A stretch of 64,000 nt of DNA from Pseudomonas asgharzadehiana (GTDB lineage Bacteria > Pseudomonadota > Gammaproteobacteria > Pseudomonadales > Pseudomonadaceae): contig NZ_CP077079.1 in NCBI RefSeq assembly GCF_019139815.1, positions 1,240,001 through 1,304,000 on the forward strand. Direction: 5' to 3'. The translations under genes were made by a program, and so were the position numbers. Each line of letters starts with the position of its first letter. The first letter of the stretch is position 1. Positions 54,780-63,506 of this stretch are shown in pieces. The notes below the pieces were generated by a model, which worked only from the letters and a program-made list of their open reading frames with translations, was not told the DNA's origin and ran no database searches.

Positions 54780-56291
54780 TCAACGGCCGCGTCGGAAAAA
54801 ATACCGGCTCAGCACTGCCAAGCCGCCGGCACCCAACCCCGCAAACAGCATGGCCCAACCGGTGCCATTGCGCAGTGCCGCCTGGGCGTCGTTGACGTTC
54901 AGCCCCACCGTGCCCAGTTTGCCGGCGGCAATGCTTTGGCTGATGGCCGGCCAATCCATGGCGGTGCTGTCGGGTAACGTTGCGGCCAGTTGGTGGCTGA
55001 TCCCCAGCAACAGCACCAGGCCCATCAGGGCGATGTTGAGCGCCAGGGTAATCAGCCGGGCACTGAGGTCGATGCCCGAGGCCATGCCCGCGCGATCCGC
55101 CGACACCGAGCCGGTGGTGGTGTTGGTGGTGGGCGAGTTGGTCAGCGCCAGGCCCACCCCGGCGATCACGCAACTGAGCAGCACCAGCCCGATACTCGGC
55201 CGTTCAGCCCCGTTGGCCGCAGCCATGGCCAAAAAGCCCGCCCCCATCAAGCCCAGCCCCAGGGGGATGACGCGTTCGGCACCGTAGCGCAGGGCCAGGC
55301 GTTCGGCCAATGGCGGCACCAGCAAGGTGGGCAAGGTGTAGGCGAGCAGGGCGCCGCCGGTGGTCAGGGTGTCGTAGCCCAGGCCCGCCTGGAAGTACAG
55401 CGGCAGGTAGATCATGAACGGCCAGAAGCTGAAGTTCATGCCGATCGAGCCCATCAACGCGCCATTGAAACGCTGGATGCGAAACACCGAAAAGTCGAAC
55501 ATCGGGTGCGCGCTGCGCCGTTCAACAAGGATGAACAGCACTAACCCTACTACCGCCAAACCCGCCCAGGCGAGCATGGCCGGTGTACCGAAGCCGTGTT
55601 CGCTGCCTTGGGTGATGAAGTAAACCAGGGCGAATACCGACAGCGTCAACGTGAGCATGCCGGCGATGTCCAGCCGGTGCGCGGCCGGGTCGCGGGACTC
55701 CGCCACGCTGACACGCAACAGCGCCAGGGTGAACAGGGTCAGCGGCACGTGCACCAGGAACACCCAGCGCCAGTCCGCCAGCGCCAGGATCACAGCGCCC
55801 ACCATCGGCCCGAAGCCCAGGCCCACGCCGGCGATCACGCCCCAGATCGCAAATGCCCGCGCCCGTTCCGCCGGCTCGCGAAACAGGTGCGACAGAATGG
55901 CGAACTGGCAGATCATCATTGCGCCGCCGCCGATACCCTGTACAAACCGCGCCACGATCAGCGTGACGGCCGAATCGGCCAGCCCGCATGCCAGCGAGGC
56001 CAGCCCAAATACCCACAGGCACAGCACCAGCATGCGCCGCCGGCCAAAGCGGTCGGCCAGCGTACCCGCCGCCATCAGCACGCTGGTGCAGGCCAGGGTG
56101 TAGGCGTTCATGATCCACTGGGCGTCCTGAAAGCCCGTGCCCAGTTGTTGCTCCAGGGTGGGCAGGATCACCGGCACGCTGGAGATCTCCAGGCCGAACA
56201 TCAGGGCCACCAGGCACACGGCGGTGAGGGCGAGATTATTCCTGGCGGTGCTTGGGGCGCGGGAGGTCGATAACGTCGTGGCGGGTGGCAT
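54780..56291 (-). CDS. DHA2-family (EmrB/QacA type) MFS drug exporter
   Basis: A 503-residue inner-membrane carrier with 14 predicted membrane segments. Segment 1 reads LEISSVPVILPTLEQQLGTG and the segment 2-3 loop LADRFGRRRMLVLC; later motif AERARAFAIWGVIAGVGLGFGP is the antiporter motif C region. ATG at 56291 follows AAGGAGAATCCC; the frame is open 270 codons further upstream but that part is antisense to the LysR gene. It is divergent from that LysR gene, its probable regulator. Substrate unknown. Confidence 0.92.
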   Translation of the reverse strand: MPPATTLSTSRAPSTARNNLALTAVCLVALMFGLEISSVPVILPTLEQQLGTGFQDAQWIMNAYTLACTSVLMAAGTLADRFGRRRMLVLCLWVFGLASLACGLADSAVTLIVARFVQGIGGGAMMICQFAILSHLFREPAERARAFAIWGVIAGVGLGFGPMVGAVILALADWRWVFLVHVPLTLFTLALLRVSVAESRDPAAHRLDIAGMLTLTLSVFALVYFITQGSEHGFGTPAMLAWAGLAVVGLVLFILVERRSAHPMFDFSVFRIQRFNGALMGSIGMNFSFWPFMIYLPLYFQAGLGYDTLTTGGALLAYTLPTLLVPPLAERLALRYGAERVIPLGLGLMGAGFLAMAAANGAERPSIGLVLLSCVIAGVGLALTNSPTTNTTTGSVSADRAGMASGIDLSARLITLALNIALMGLVLLLGISHQLAATLPDSTAMDWPAISQSIAAGKLGTVGLNVNDAQAALRNGTGWAMLFAGLGAGGLAVLSRYFFRRGR

Positions 56292-56396
56292 GGGATTCTC
56301 CTTTCGATAGTGGGTCGGTTTATTCTCAGGGGAATCTGTTTCTTTATTTGTGATAAGTTTTCCGCGTATAGGGGAATATTGGATGACAAATAAAGC

Positions 56397-57269
56397 ATGG
56401 CCACTGCGCGTTTTGATGGCGTTGAACTCTTTTTGCACATCGTCGAAAGCGGCAACCTGACCGAGGCCGCCGAGCGGCTGAACCTCACGCGCTCGGCGGT
56501 GGGTAAAGGCTTGGCGCGGTTGGAGGCGCGGTTGGGCACATGCCTGTTGCAGCGTTCTACCCGTCGCCAACGCTTGACCGAAGACGGGCAGGCTTATTAC
56601 GAGCATTGCTTGCGCGCACTGGCGGAACTCGAGGCGGCCGAATCGGTGTTGGAAAGCGGTCGGCAACAGCCGCGCGGGCGTTTGCGGGTGAGTTTGCCGC
56701 TGGCCTTCGGGCATCACTATGCGGCGCCCGCGTTGTGGGGCTTGATGGATCGCTACCCAGCCTTGGAGATCGAAATTTGCTTCGCCGACCGGCTGGTGGA
56801 CTTGGCGCAGGAGGGCTTCGACGTCGCCGTGCGGATCGGCCCGCTGCCCGACACCGACCGCCTGAGCGCACGGCGCCTGGGGGAACAATCGGTGTGCCTG
56901 GCGGCGGCACCGGCGTATATGCAGCGCGTCGGTCCGATTGAGTCCATCGAAGACCTCGCCGCCCATCGCGGCATCGCCTACCGTTACAACACACCGCACC
57001 GTTCCCGCGTGGCTTCGCCGTTGCTGGTGGACGATTTGCAGGCCGTGGCCGACGCCGCCATCGCGGGTGTCGGCCTGGCCTGGCTGCCGAGTTGGCTGGT
57101 TGCCCATTATGTGCTGCGCGGGCAGTTGGAAGCGGTGCTGCCCGGTTACCGCGAGCAGCCGTCACCCATTCATGTGATCTGGCCGACTGCGACGCATATG
57201 CCGGCCAAGACGCGCTGTGCGATCGACGCGCTGGTGGCGGCCACGCCCAGTTGCCTGGCGGGTAGTTGA
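56397..57269 (+). CDS. LysR-type transcriptional regulator
   Basis: A 290-residue regulator of the CrgA/DmlR-like subgroup. The helix-turn-helix lies at about residues 18-38 (NLTEAAERLNLTRSAVGKGL); the effector domain follows with RGRLRVSLPLAFGHHYAAPA. No cofactor-binding motifs can be named. Its position 105 bases from the divergent MFS gene suggests control of that exporter. Confidence 0.92.
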   Translation: MATARFDGVELFLHIVESGNLTEAAERLNLTRSAVGKGLARLEARLGTCLLQRSTRRQRLTEDGQAYYEHCLRALAELEAAESVLESGRQQPRGRLRVSLPLAFGHHYAAPALWGLMDRYPALEIEICFADRLVDLAQEGFDVAVRIGPLPDTDRLSARRLGEQSVCLAAAPAYMQRVGPIESIEDLAAHRGIAYRYNTPHRSRVASPLLVDDLQAVADAAIAGVGLAWLPSWLVAHYVLRGQLEAVLPGYREQPSPIHVIWPTATHMPAKTRCAIDALVAATPSCLAGS

Positions 57270-59609
57270 TCAGAACGCAATGGACGTCTGCACATACACC
57301 GTGCGCGGCTCACCCACATACTTACCCTTGTTGTTGTCATCGAACGAGCGCGTGAAGTACTGCTTGTTGAAGATGTTTTTCACCCCCACCGCCACATTCA
57401 AATCCGACAGTTGCGGGCCGAAGTCATAGGCCGCGCGGCTGCTGAACAGCATGTAGCCGGGGGTGCGCCCGTTGGCGCCGTCTGCGCTTTCGGCCTGGGT
57501 ATTGGCGTTGTCGGCGAACTGGCTGCTCTGGTAGCTGCTGTCCAGGTTGAGCTTCCAGCGGCCTTCGGTGTAGCCCATGCCGAGAGTGCCTTTGTGCTTG
57601 GACGAGAAGGGCACGCGGTTGCCTTTGTTCGGGCCGTCTTCACGGATGGTGGCGTCGACATAGGCGTAGGTGGCATACACATCGAAGCCGGCCAGCGCCG
57701 GGCTCAAGCCGTCCAACGCATAGTTGACGCTGGTCTCGATGCCTTGGTGGCGGGTTTCGCCACGGGCGATCACCGAGTCGTTGGTCTGGTTGCTTTCGTA
57801 CTGGTTGTCGAAGTTGATCAGGAACGCACCGATTTCCGCGCGCAGGCTGCCGTTGTCATAGCGCGTGCCCAGTTCCCAGGTGCGGGCTTTTTCCGGTTTC
57901 ACTTCGCCGCTGGTCACGCGGTTGGGCATCTGGCTGTACTGCACGCTGCCAAATGAGCCTTCGGTATTGGCGTAGAGGTTCCACTCGTCGGTCAGGTGAT
58001 ACAGCACGTTCAACGCCGGCAGGGCGGTGTTGTAGTCACCCTTGTATTTCACGTTGGTAAGGTTGTTGGTCTGCTGGGACTCGATCACCTCGTAGCGAAT
58101 GCCCGGTGTGAGGGTCCACTTGCCGATATCGATGCGGTCGTCGATGAAGAACGCATTGGCTTCGGTACCGCCGCGTGTGTCGCGGTCGTTGCGGCTGTTG
58201 GTGGTGGGGATTTGCTGGTTGTTGGCCGAAATCGGCGTGCGGTAACGCAGTTCGTGGCCGGCCTCGTTGATGTAGCGGTAGCCTACGCCCACTTCATGGC
58301 TGGTGGGGCCCAGGTCGAAGCCTTGGGCGAAGCGGGTTTCCAGGCCGCGCACCCAATATTCACGCGGCGACAGCGAGAGGAACGTGCCCTGGTCCAGGTA
58401 GCCGCTGCGCAGGGTCTTGGTGAAGAAGCTGTTGACGGTGAATTCACGGCGATCCTGTTCGTAGCGATAGCCCACGTTGAACATCGTACGGCGGCCCCAG
58501 AATTTGTCGTAGGGGCGGGTGGACTGGTACGGGTCGGCCTTGTAGTCCGCCACGTTCAAGCCGCCGGGCATATCCGCCTGGCCTTCGTAGTACTGCGCCA
58601 TGGCGTTGAAGCTGTTGGCGTCGTCAAGTTGGTACTTGCCCTTGAGGATCAGGTCGTCGATTTGTGTATCGCTGCGCTCGCGCCAGTCGCCGCCACGGGT
58701 GCCGGAATATAGAATCGCGCCGCCCAGGCCGTTGTCGGCAGTGCCGCCGGCCAGCAGGTTGCCGGTGGTCTTGAAACCGTCGTGGCTGGACGACGGGCTG
58801 GTCTCGGTCTGCAAGCCGCCTTTGACGGTGGGCGCATCCGGGATCGCGCGGGTCACGAAATTGACCACGCCGCCGACGTTCTGCGGGCCGTAGCGCACGG
58901 CGCCGCCACCGCGCACCACGTCCACCGCGTCCATGTTGCCCATGCTGATCGGCGCGAACGACAGTTGTGGCTGGCCGTACGGCGCAAAGGGCACCGGGAT
59001 GCCGTCCATCAGCACTGTAGAGCGCGACGCCAGGCGCGGGTTGAGGCCGCGAATGCCGAAGTTCAGCGCCATGTCATGGCTGCCGGTGCCGTTGTTGTCC
59101 GGCGCGTTGACGCCGGGGATGCGGTTGAGCACGTCCTTGGCCTGGGTGGCGCCTTGGCGTTCGAATTCTTCGCGGCGGATCACGTCGCGGGCGCCGGGGT
59201 GTTCGAACACGTTGGTTTGCGCCGCATCGCCGAGCCAGTCCCCGACCACGCTGGAGGTTGCCAGTTCGACGCTCGCCGGTGCGTTCGCAGGTTGCAGGCT
59301 GAAGGCGTTGTCACCTTCGGCACGGGCTTGCAGGCCGGTGCCTTCCAACAATTTTTGCAGGCCTTCGGCGGCGCTGTAATTGCCGGACAGACCACGGCTC
59401 TGCATGCCGGCCGTGAGGTCGGAACCGAAGGAAATCAGCACGCCGGCTTCGCGGCCAAACTGGTTCAGCGCTGCCTCAAGCGAGCTTGGGGCGATGTGAT
59501 ACGGCTTGGCGTCGACGGCCATCACACAAGGCAAGACTGTGAAACTGAGGCTGGCGCCCAGGAACAGTTGGCGCAAGGTGCGGGCGATGAGGGTCGGCTG
59601 CTGGGGCAT
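57270..59609 (-). CDS. fecA: TonB-dependent ferric dicitrate-type receptor FecA with signalling domain
   Basis: A 779-residue outer-membrane receptor. Signal peptide about 1-31 (LGASLSFTVLPCVMA), STN domain about 33-105 (AKPYHIAPSSLEAALNQFGREAG), then the plug (REEFERQGATQAKDVLNRIP) and barrel. It ends in YVQTSIAF with the terminal Phe. ATG at 59609 starts the signal peptide after CAGGACCGCTCCTC. It follows fecR by 91 bases containing a small hairpin. Citrate specificity is inferred from overall FecA-like organisation and is not certain. Confidence 0.9.
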   Translation of the reverse strand: MPQQPTLIARTLRQLFLGASLSFTVLPCVMAVDAKPYHIAPSSLEAALNQFGREAGVLISFGSDLTAGMQSRGLSGNYSAAEGLQKLLEGTGLQARAEGDNAFSLQPANAPASVELATSSVVGDWLGDAAQTNVFEHPGARDVIRREEFERQGATQAKDVLNRIPGVNAPDNNGTGSHDMALNFGIRGLNPRLASRSTVLMDGIPVPFAPYGQPQLSFAPISMGNMDAVDVVRGGGAVRYGPQNVGGVVNFVTRAIPDAPTVKGGLQTETSPSSSHDGFKTTGNLLAGGTADNGLGGAILYSGTRGGDWRERSDTQIDDLILKGKYQLDDANSFNAMAQYYEGQADMPGGLNVADYKADPYQSTRPYDKFWGRRTMFNVGYRYEQDRREFTVNSFFTKTLRSGYLDQGTFLSLSPREYWVRGLETRFAQGFDLGPTSHEVGVGYRYINEAGHELRYRTPISANNQQIPTTNSRNDRDTRGGTEANAFFIDDRIDIGKWTLTPGIRYEVIESQQTNNLTNVKYKGDYNTALPALNVLYHLTDEWNLYANTEGSFGSVQYSQMPNRVTSGEVKPEKARTWELGTRYDNGSLRAEIGAFLINFDNQYESNQTNDSVIARGETRHQGIETSVNYALDGLSPALAGFDVYATYAYVDATIREDGPNKGNRVPFSSKHKGTLGMGYTEGRWKLNLDSSYQSSQFADNANTQAESADGANGRTPGYMLFSSRAAYDFGPQLSDLNVAVGVKNIFNKQYFTRSFDDNNKGKYVGEPRTVYVQTSIAF

Positions 59610-59671
59610 GAGGAGCGGTCCTGAGAAGGAAGGTTCAAGGTGGCTTTCCTTCTCTGTCACGCGAGGCGGGG

Positions 59672-59689
59672 AAAACGGCTCACCGTTTT
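59672..59689. repeat. Short hairpin between fecR and fecA
   Basis: AAAACGG-CTCA-CCGTTTT forms a 7-bp stem in the fecR-fecA spacer. It may attenuate or separate fecA transcription from fecIR. Confidence 0.6.
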
Positions 59690-59700
59690 TTAAATTAATT

Positions 59701-60642
59701 TCAGGCGCGTGCCTGGACGGTCACCCAATAGCGGGTAAAGCGCCGCACTTTTACCGGCAGGCTGACTTCCAGCAGGTCGAGGATGCGCTCGCTGTTGTCC
59801 AGCGGGTAACTGCCGGAGATCAGCAGGTCGGCAACTTGCGGGTCGCAATTGACCTGGCCGCGACGGTAGCGGCCCAGTTCCGCCAGGAAGTCTTGCAGGC
59901 GCATATGCGCGGCCACCAGCATGCCGTCGGCCCAGGCGCCGCTGTTGGCGTCGGTTGGGCGTGGGGTGTCCCAGCCCTTGCGAATGAAGTTGACCTGGCG
60001 CGAGGCTTGCACCGTGAGCGGCAGGCCGCTGTAGCTGTTGGGCAGCACCTCGACCTGACCGTCGAGTACCGCCAGTTGGGTGTGGTCATTGAATTGGCGC
60101 ACGTTCAGGCGTGCCGCCTGGCTGGTGAGCAGGCCCTGGCCGGTGAGTACGTGCAGCGGCGCATTGCCGGCGATGCCGCTCAACATGATCTCGCCTTCGA
60201 GCAGGCGGATCAGGCGCTGCTGACCGTCGACATGCACATCCACGGCGCTGCCGGTGTTGAGTTGCAATTGGCTGCCGTCGGCCAATTGCACCTTGCGCCG
60301 CTGGCCCACCGGGCTGCGGTAATCGGCGCTCAGCGGTGGCAGGATATGTTGCTGACGCAGGCTCCAGGCCGCGGCCGAGCCGGCGCCGAGGATGAGCAGC
60401 AGCTTGAGCGCCTGGCGCCGGCCGGTTGAAGTGGGCGCGTTCAGCGCGGCATGCGCCAGGGGCGAGGGCATGCCGCGCAGGCGTTGGTTGACGTGCTGGA
60501 TATGATCCCACGCGCGCTGGTGTTCGCTGTGGGCGTTCAGCCAGCGCTGCCAGGCCGCTTGCTGGCGCGGGTTGAGGGCGCCTTGCTGCATTTCCATCAG
60601 CCAATGCACGGCTTGTTCGGCGACCTGGTTCGAGACATTCAT
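59701..60642 (-). CDS. fecR: FecR-type anti-sigma/sigma-regulator protein
   Basis: A 313-residue inner-membrane protein relaying the receptor signal to FecI. The cytoplasmic N-terminal domain (about 1-80) contains RQQAAWQRWLNAHSEHQRAW, the conserved FecR motif with tryptophans. A transmembrane segment lies near residues 85-105, followed by the periplasmic FecR and STN-like C-terminal parts (about 120-313). Its ATG overlaps the fecI stop as ATGA. Confidence 0.93.
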   Translation of the reverse strand: MNVSNQVAEQAVHWLMEMQQGALNPRQQAAWQRWLNAHSEHQRAWDHIQHVNQRLRGMPSPLAHAALNAPTSTGRRQALKLLLILGAGSAAAWSLRQQHILPPLSADYRSPVGQRRKVQLADGSQLQLNTGSAVDVHVDGQQRLIRLLEGEIMLSGIAGNAPLHVLTGQGLLTSQAARLNVRQFNDHTQLAVLDGQVEVLPNSYSGLPLTVQASRQVNFIRKGWDTPRPTDANSGAWADGMLVAAHMRLQDFLAELGRYRRGQVNCDPQVADLLISGSYPLDNSERILDLLEVSLPVKVRRFTRYWVTVQARA

Positions 60643-61136
60643 AGGGCAAAGTAGCAGCGCAGGGCGGCTTTATGCAGGTGGCGTTTGACGGTGGCGATGG
60701 AAATGCCCAGCTCGGCGCCGATTTGCGCGTAAGTCAGGCCATCGAGTTGGGCCAGCAGGAAGGCGCGTTTGACCTGGACGGGCAGGCCGTCAAGCAGTTG
60801 GTCAAGCTCAACCAGGGTTTGCAGGATGATCGCGCGTTCTTCTTCCGACGGTGCCACGTGCTCGGGCATCTGCGCCAGGGCGTCGAGGTAGGCGCGTTCC
60901 AGGTCCTGGCGGCGATAGAAGTTGAACAGCACGCGCTTGGCGACCGTGGTGAGAAACGCGCGCGGTTCGATCAACGTAGGGGCTTCGCGGGCGCTGAGCA
61001 CGCGGATGAAGGTGTCTTGCGCCAGGTCGGCGGCACTTTCCGGGCAGCCGAGTTTGCGTCGCAACCAGCCTGTGAGCCAGTGGTGATGGTCGTTGTACAG
61101 GACTTCGACGGTGTTGGACGGGCTCAACGGGAACAC
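60639..61136 (-). CDS. fecI: FecI-type ECF sigma factor
   Basis: A 165-residue ECF sigma factor. Region 2 reads ESAADLAQDTFIRVLSA and region 4 LDGLTYAQIGAELGISIATV. The GTG at 61136 was chosen for family length and GAGG upstream; a TTG at 61127 with GGAG is equally possible, and an ATG at 61229 would lie almost on the Fur box. It starts the fecI-fecR-fecA set. Confidence 0.88.
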   Translation of the reverse strand: MFPLSPSNTVEVLYNDHHHWLTGWLRRKLGCPESAADLAQDTFIRVLSAREAPTLIEPRAFLTTVAKRVLFNFYRRQDLERAYLDALAQMPEHVAPSEEERAIILQTLVELDQLLDGLPVQVKRAFLLAQLDGLTYAQIGAELGISIATVKRHLHKAALRCYFAL

Positions 61137-61247
61137 TCCACAAGCCTCGACAAGCGTTAGAGAACAAGAATTGTTCGCATTGTAGGGCGCAAGACACGGT
61201 TCGGCAATCGGCCTGGGCAGGTGATTCATCCGTTCTTTTTTGCTTAT

Positions 61248-61266
61248 GAGAATATTTATCATTAAT
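61248..61266. promoter_or_regulatory. Fur box between fecI and the DUF3649-PepSY operon
   Basis: GAGAATATTTATCATTAAT matches the 19-base Fur consensus GATAATGATAATCATTATC at about 13 positions. It lies in the divergent region shared by fecI (minus) and the DUF3649 gene (plus, start 61298). Confidence 0.75.
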
Positions 61267-61297
61267 ATCGCGCACTGACGAACCTGGCGCCTCCCGC

Positions 61298-61600
61298 ATG
61301 AAAAGCAAACCCTCACTGCCGCTTGCCTACCGCTTCGCCGTTACCTCGCGCGTGCTGGCCGCTGTCATCGGCGGTTACCTGATGGCGTCCCTGGCCAGTA
61401 TCTGCCTGGCTCTGTGGCTGCCCACTTCCCGTGCGGATGCGGTAATCACCGGCATGTTGAGTTCCTTTGTGTTCTATCTGCTGGCGATGTTGTGGTGCTT
61501 TGCCTGCCGCACCGCGTGGCGCGCCTGGTTGGGTGTGATGCTGCCGAGCGCGGCGTTTGCGACGCTGGCTGGATTAGGTTTTTGGATGACGCGCACATGA
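61298..61600 (+). CDS. DUF3649 family membrane protein
   Basis: A 100-residue inner-membrane protein with three hydrophobic segments at about 15-40, 48-66 and 77-95, matching DUF3649, which occurs next to iron-related PepSY reductases. First gene of an operon with the PepSY and DUF3325 genes; its stop overlaps the PepSY start (ATGA). Probably part of siderophore-iron reduction or transport; the role is inferred from neighbours. Confidence 0.88.
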   Translation: MKSKPSLPLAYRFAVTSRVLAAVIGGYLMASLASICLALWLPTSRADAVITGMLSSFVFYLLAMLWCFACRTAWRAWLGVMLPSAAFATLAGLGFWMTRT

Positions 61601-63171
61601 AAGAGGGATTTCGTCAGGCCATGGCCTGGTTGCACACCTGGGCTGGATTGGTCTTCGGCTGGCTGCTGTTTGCGATTTTCCTGACGGGCACCCTTTCCTA
61701 TTTCAAGGATGAGATCAGTCACTGGATGCAACCCGAAGTGCAGGCCCATGCAGTGGACGATGCGCGCAGCCTCGGCGTCGCGCAAAACTACCTGCAGCAC
61801 GTTGCGCCCGACGCCGCCCGCTGGATCATCACCTTGCCCAATAGCCGCGACCCTGGGCTCTTGGTGATGTGGCAAGACAAGCTCGACCCCGGCAAACGCG
61901 GCAATTTCAATCAAAAGACCCTTGATCCAACCAATGCGCAAGCCGTAGAGGCCCGTGACAGCATGGGCGGCGAGTTTTTCTACCGCTTCCACTTCCAGCT
62001 GCAAATGCCGCACCCGTGGGGCCGCTGGTTGTCGACGTTCGCGGCGATGGTGATGTTCCTCGCACTGATCACCGGCATCATCACCCACAAGAAGATTTTC
62101 AAGGACTTCTTCACCTTCCGCCCCCGCAAAGGCCAGCGCTCCTGGCTCGACGGGCATAACGCGGTGGGGGTGCTGGTGCTGCCGTTCCACCTGATGATCA
62201 CCTACAGCAGCTTGGTGATCTTCATGACCATGGTGATGCCGGCGCCGATCCTGGCTTCCTATGGCGGTGATGCCCGTGCCTTCTTCAATGAGGTGTTCCC
62301 GGCCAGCAACAATGCGCCGGCCCAGGGTGTGCCGGGCAAGTTGCTGCCGCTGCCGGCGCTGTACGAGCAAGCGCGGGCGCAGTGGGCGGGCGGGCATGTC
62401 GGGCGTATCGCGGTGAATAATCCCAGTGATGTGAACGCGTCGGTCAATATGTTCCGCGCAGGTTCCGACAAGGTGGTGCATGACTTCGGCAGTGTCGTGC
62501 AATTCAACGGCACCACCGGTGAACTGTTGCAGGTCAGCGACGAGCAGTCGCTGCCGACGCTCGTCGCCGGCGGTTTCTTCGGCCTGCACATGGGGCATTT
62601 CGCCGGGCCGGTATTGCGCTGGTTGTACTTTATCTGCGGCTTGGCGGGCACGGCGATGATCGGCACCGGGCTGGTGATATGGCTGGGCAAGCGCCAGCTC
62701 AAGCACGCCAAGACGGCCGTGATGCCATTTGAATTGCGGCTGGTGGAAGTGCTGAACATTGCCAGCATGTCCGGCTTGTTGATCGCCATCGCGGCATTCT
62801 TTTGGGCCAACCGCCTGCTGCCGGTGAGCTTCGCCGAGCGTTCCGGTTGGGAGGTGCAGACCTTCTTTATCGCCTGGGGCCTGAGCCTGTTGCACGCGGT
62901 CCTGCGTCGTGGTCGTCAGGCTTGGGTGGAACAGTTGGGCTTCGCCGCGCTGCTGTTTATGGCCGTACCGCTGCTCAATGCACTCACTACATCCCAACAT
63001 TTGGGTGTGTCCCTGGTCCGGGGCGACTGGGCCATGGCCGGTTTCGACCTGACCTGCCTGGCCAGCGGCGCATTCCTCGCCTGGGCGGCCTGGAAGATGC
63101 AACGCCGCACGGTGCCGCAGCCCAAGGCGCAACGGCCGCGCCCGCTGCACCTCAAGCAGGAGGCGAACTGA
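61597..63171 (+). CDS. PepSY-domain inner-membrane protein, siderophore reductase-like (FpvG/FoxB/PiuB-like)
   Basis: A 524-residue protein with four main membrane segments: about 10-32 (WLHTWAGLVFGWLLFAIFL), 145-165, 200-225 and 345-375, plus C-terminal ones. Histidines in the segments (WLHTWAGL, FHFQLQMPHPWGRW, FHLMITYSS, LHMGHFAGP) could bind heme as in known PepSY siderophore reductases. The ATG at 61597 gives the usual start. It likely reduces iron from an imported siderophore. Confidence 0.9.
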   Translation: MKEGFRQAMAWLHTWAGLVFGWLLFAIFLTGTLSYFKDEISHWMQPEVQAHAVDDARSLGVAQNYLQHVAPDAARWIITLPNSRDPGLLVMWQDKLDPGKRGNFNQKTLDPTNAQAVEARDSMGGEFFYRFHFQLQMPHPWGRWLSTFAAMVMFLALITGIITHKKIFKDFFTFRPRKGQRSWLDGHNAVGVLVLPFHLMITYSSLVIFMTMVMPAPILASYGGDARAFFNEVFPASNNAPAQGVPGKLLPLPALYEQARAQWAGGHVGRIAVNNPSDVNASVNMFRAGSDKVVHDFGSVVQFNGTTGELLQVSDEQSLPTLVAGGFFGLHMGHFAGPVLRWLYFICGLAGTAMIGTGLVIWLGKRQLKHAKTAVMPFELRLVEVLNIASMSGLLIAIAAFFWANRLLPVSFAERSGWEVQTFFIAWGLSLLHAVLRRGRQAWVEQLGFAALLFMAVPLLNALTTSQHLGVSLVRGDWAMAGFDLTCLASGAFLAWAAWKMQRRTVPQPKAQRPRPLHLKQEAN

Positions 63172-63498
63172 ATGTTGCTCGCGCTCTTGATGTGTTACGC
63201 GGGGTTCACCGCGTTGTGCCTGGCCACAGACCGCCATCACGGCGAACTGCTCCACAGCAAGCCGTCGCCGCGTCGGCGCCAGGGGTTGCGCCTGGCGGGG
63301 TGGGCGCTGCTGGCCATTGCGATCTGGCCCGCCGTGAGCGCCGACGGTTGGGCACTGGGCCTGGTGGAGTGGTGCGCGGTGCTGATGCTCAGCGCGCTGC
63401 TGCTGGTGCTGTTGTTGCCTTATCGGCCAAGGCTGGCCTTGATCCTGGCGGGCGTCGGCCTGCTGGTCAGCCCCGTTGCGGCCTTCGCCGCCCTCTGA
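63172..63498 (+). CDS. DUF3325 family membrane protein
   Basis: A 108-residue inner-membrane protein with three hydrophobic segments. LCYAGFTALCLATDRHHGEL-like residues at 6-26 and a C-terminal LILAGVGLLVSPVAAFAAL fit DUF3325, which is found with PepSY reductases in iron operons. It abuts the PepSY stop codon. Confidence 0.88.
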   Translation: MLLALLMCYAGFTALCLATDRHHGELLHSKPSPRRRQGLRLAGWALLAIAIWPAVSADGWALGLVEWCAVLMLSALLLVLLLPYRPRLALILAGVGLLVSPVAAFAAL

Positions 63499-63506
63499 GC
63501 CCTGCC

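Noticed and set aside
56292..57107. N-terminal extension of the MFS exporter frame to 57107
   Set aside because: The extra 272 codons are antisense to the LysR gene and lack membrane segments; the ATG at 56291 has a strong ribosome site.
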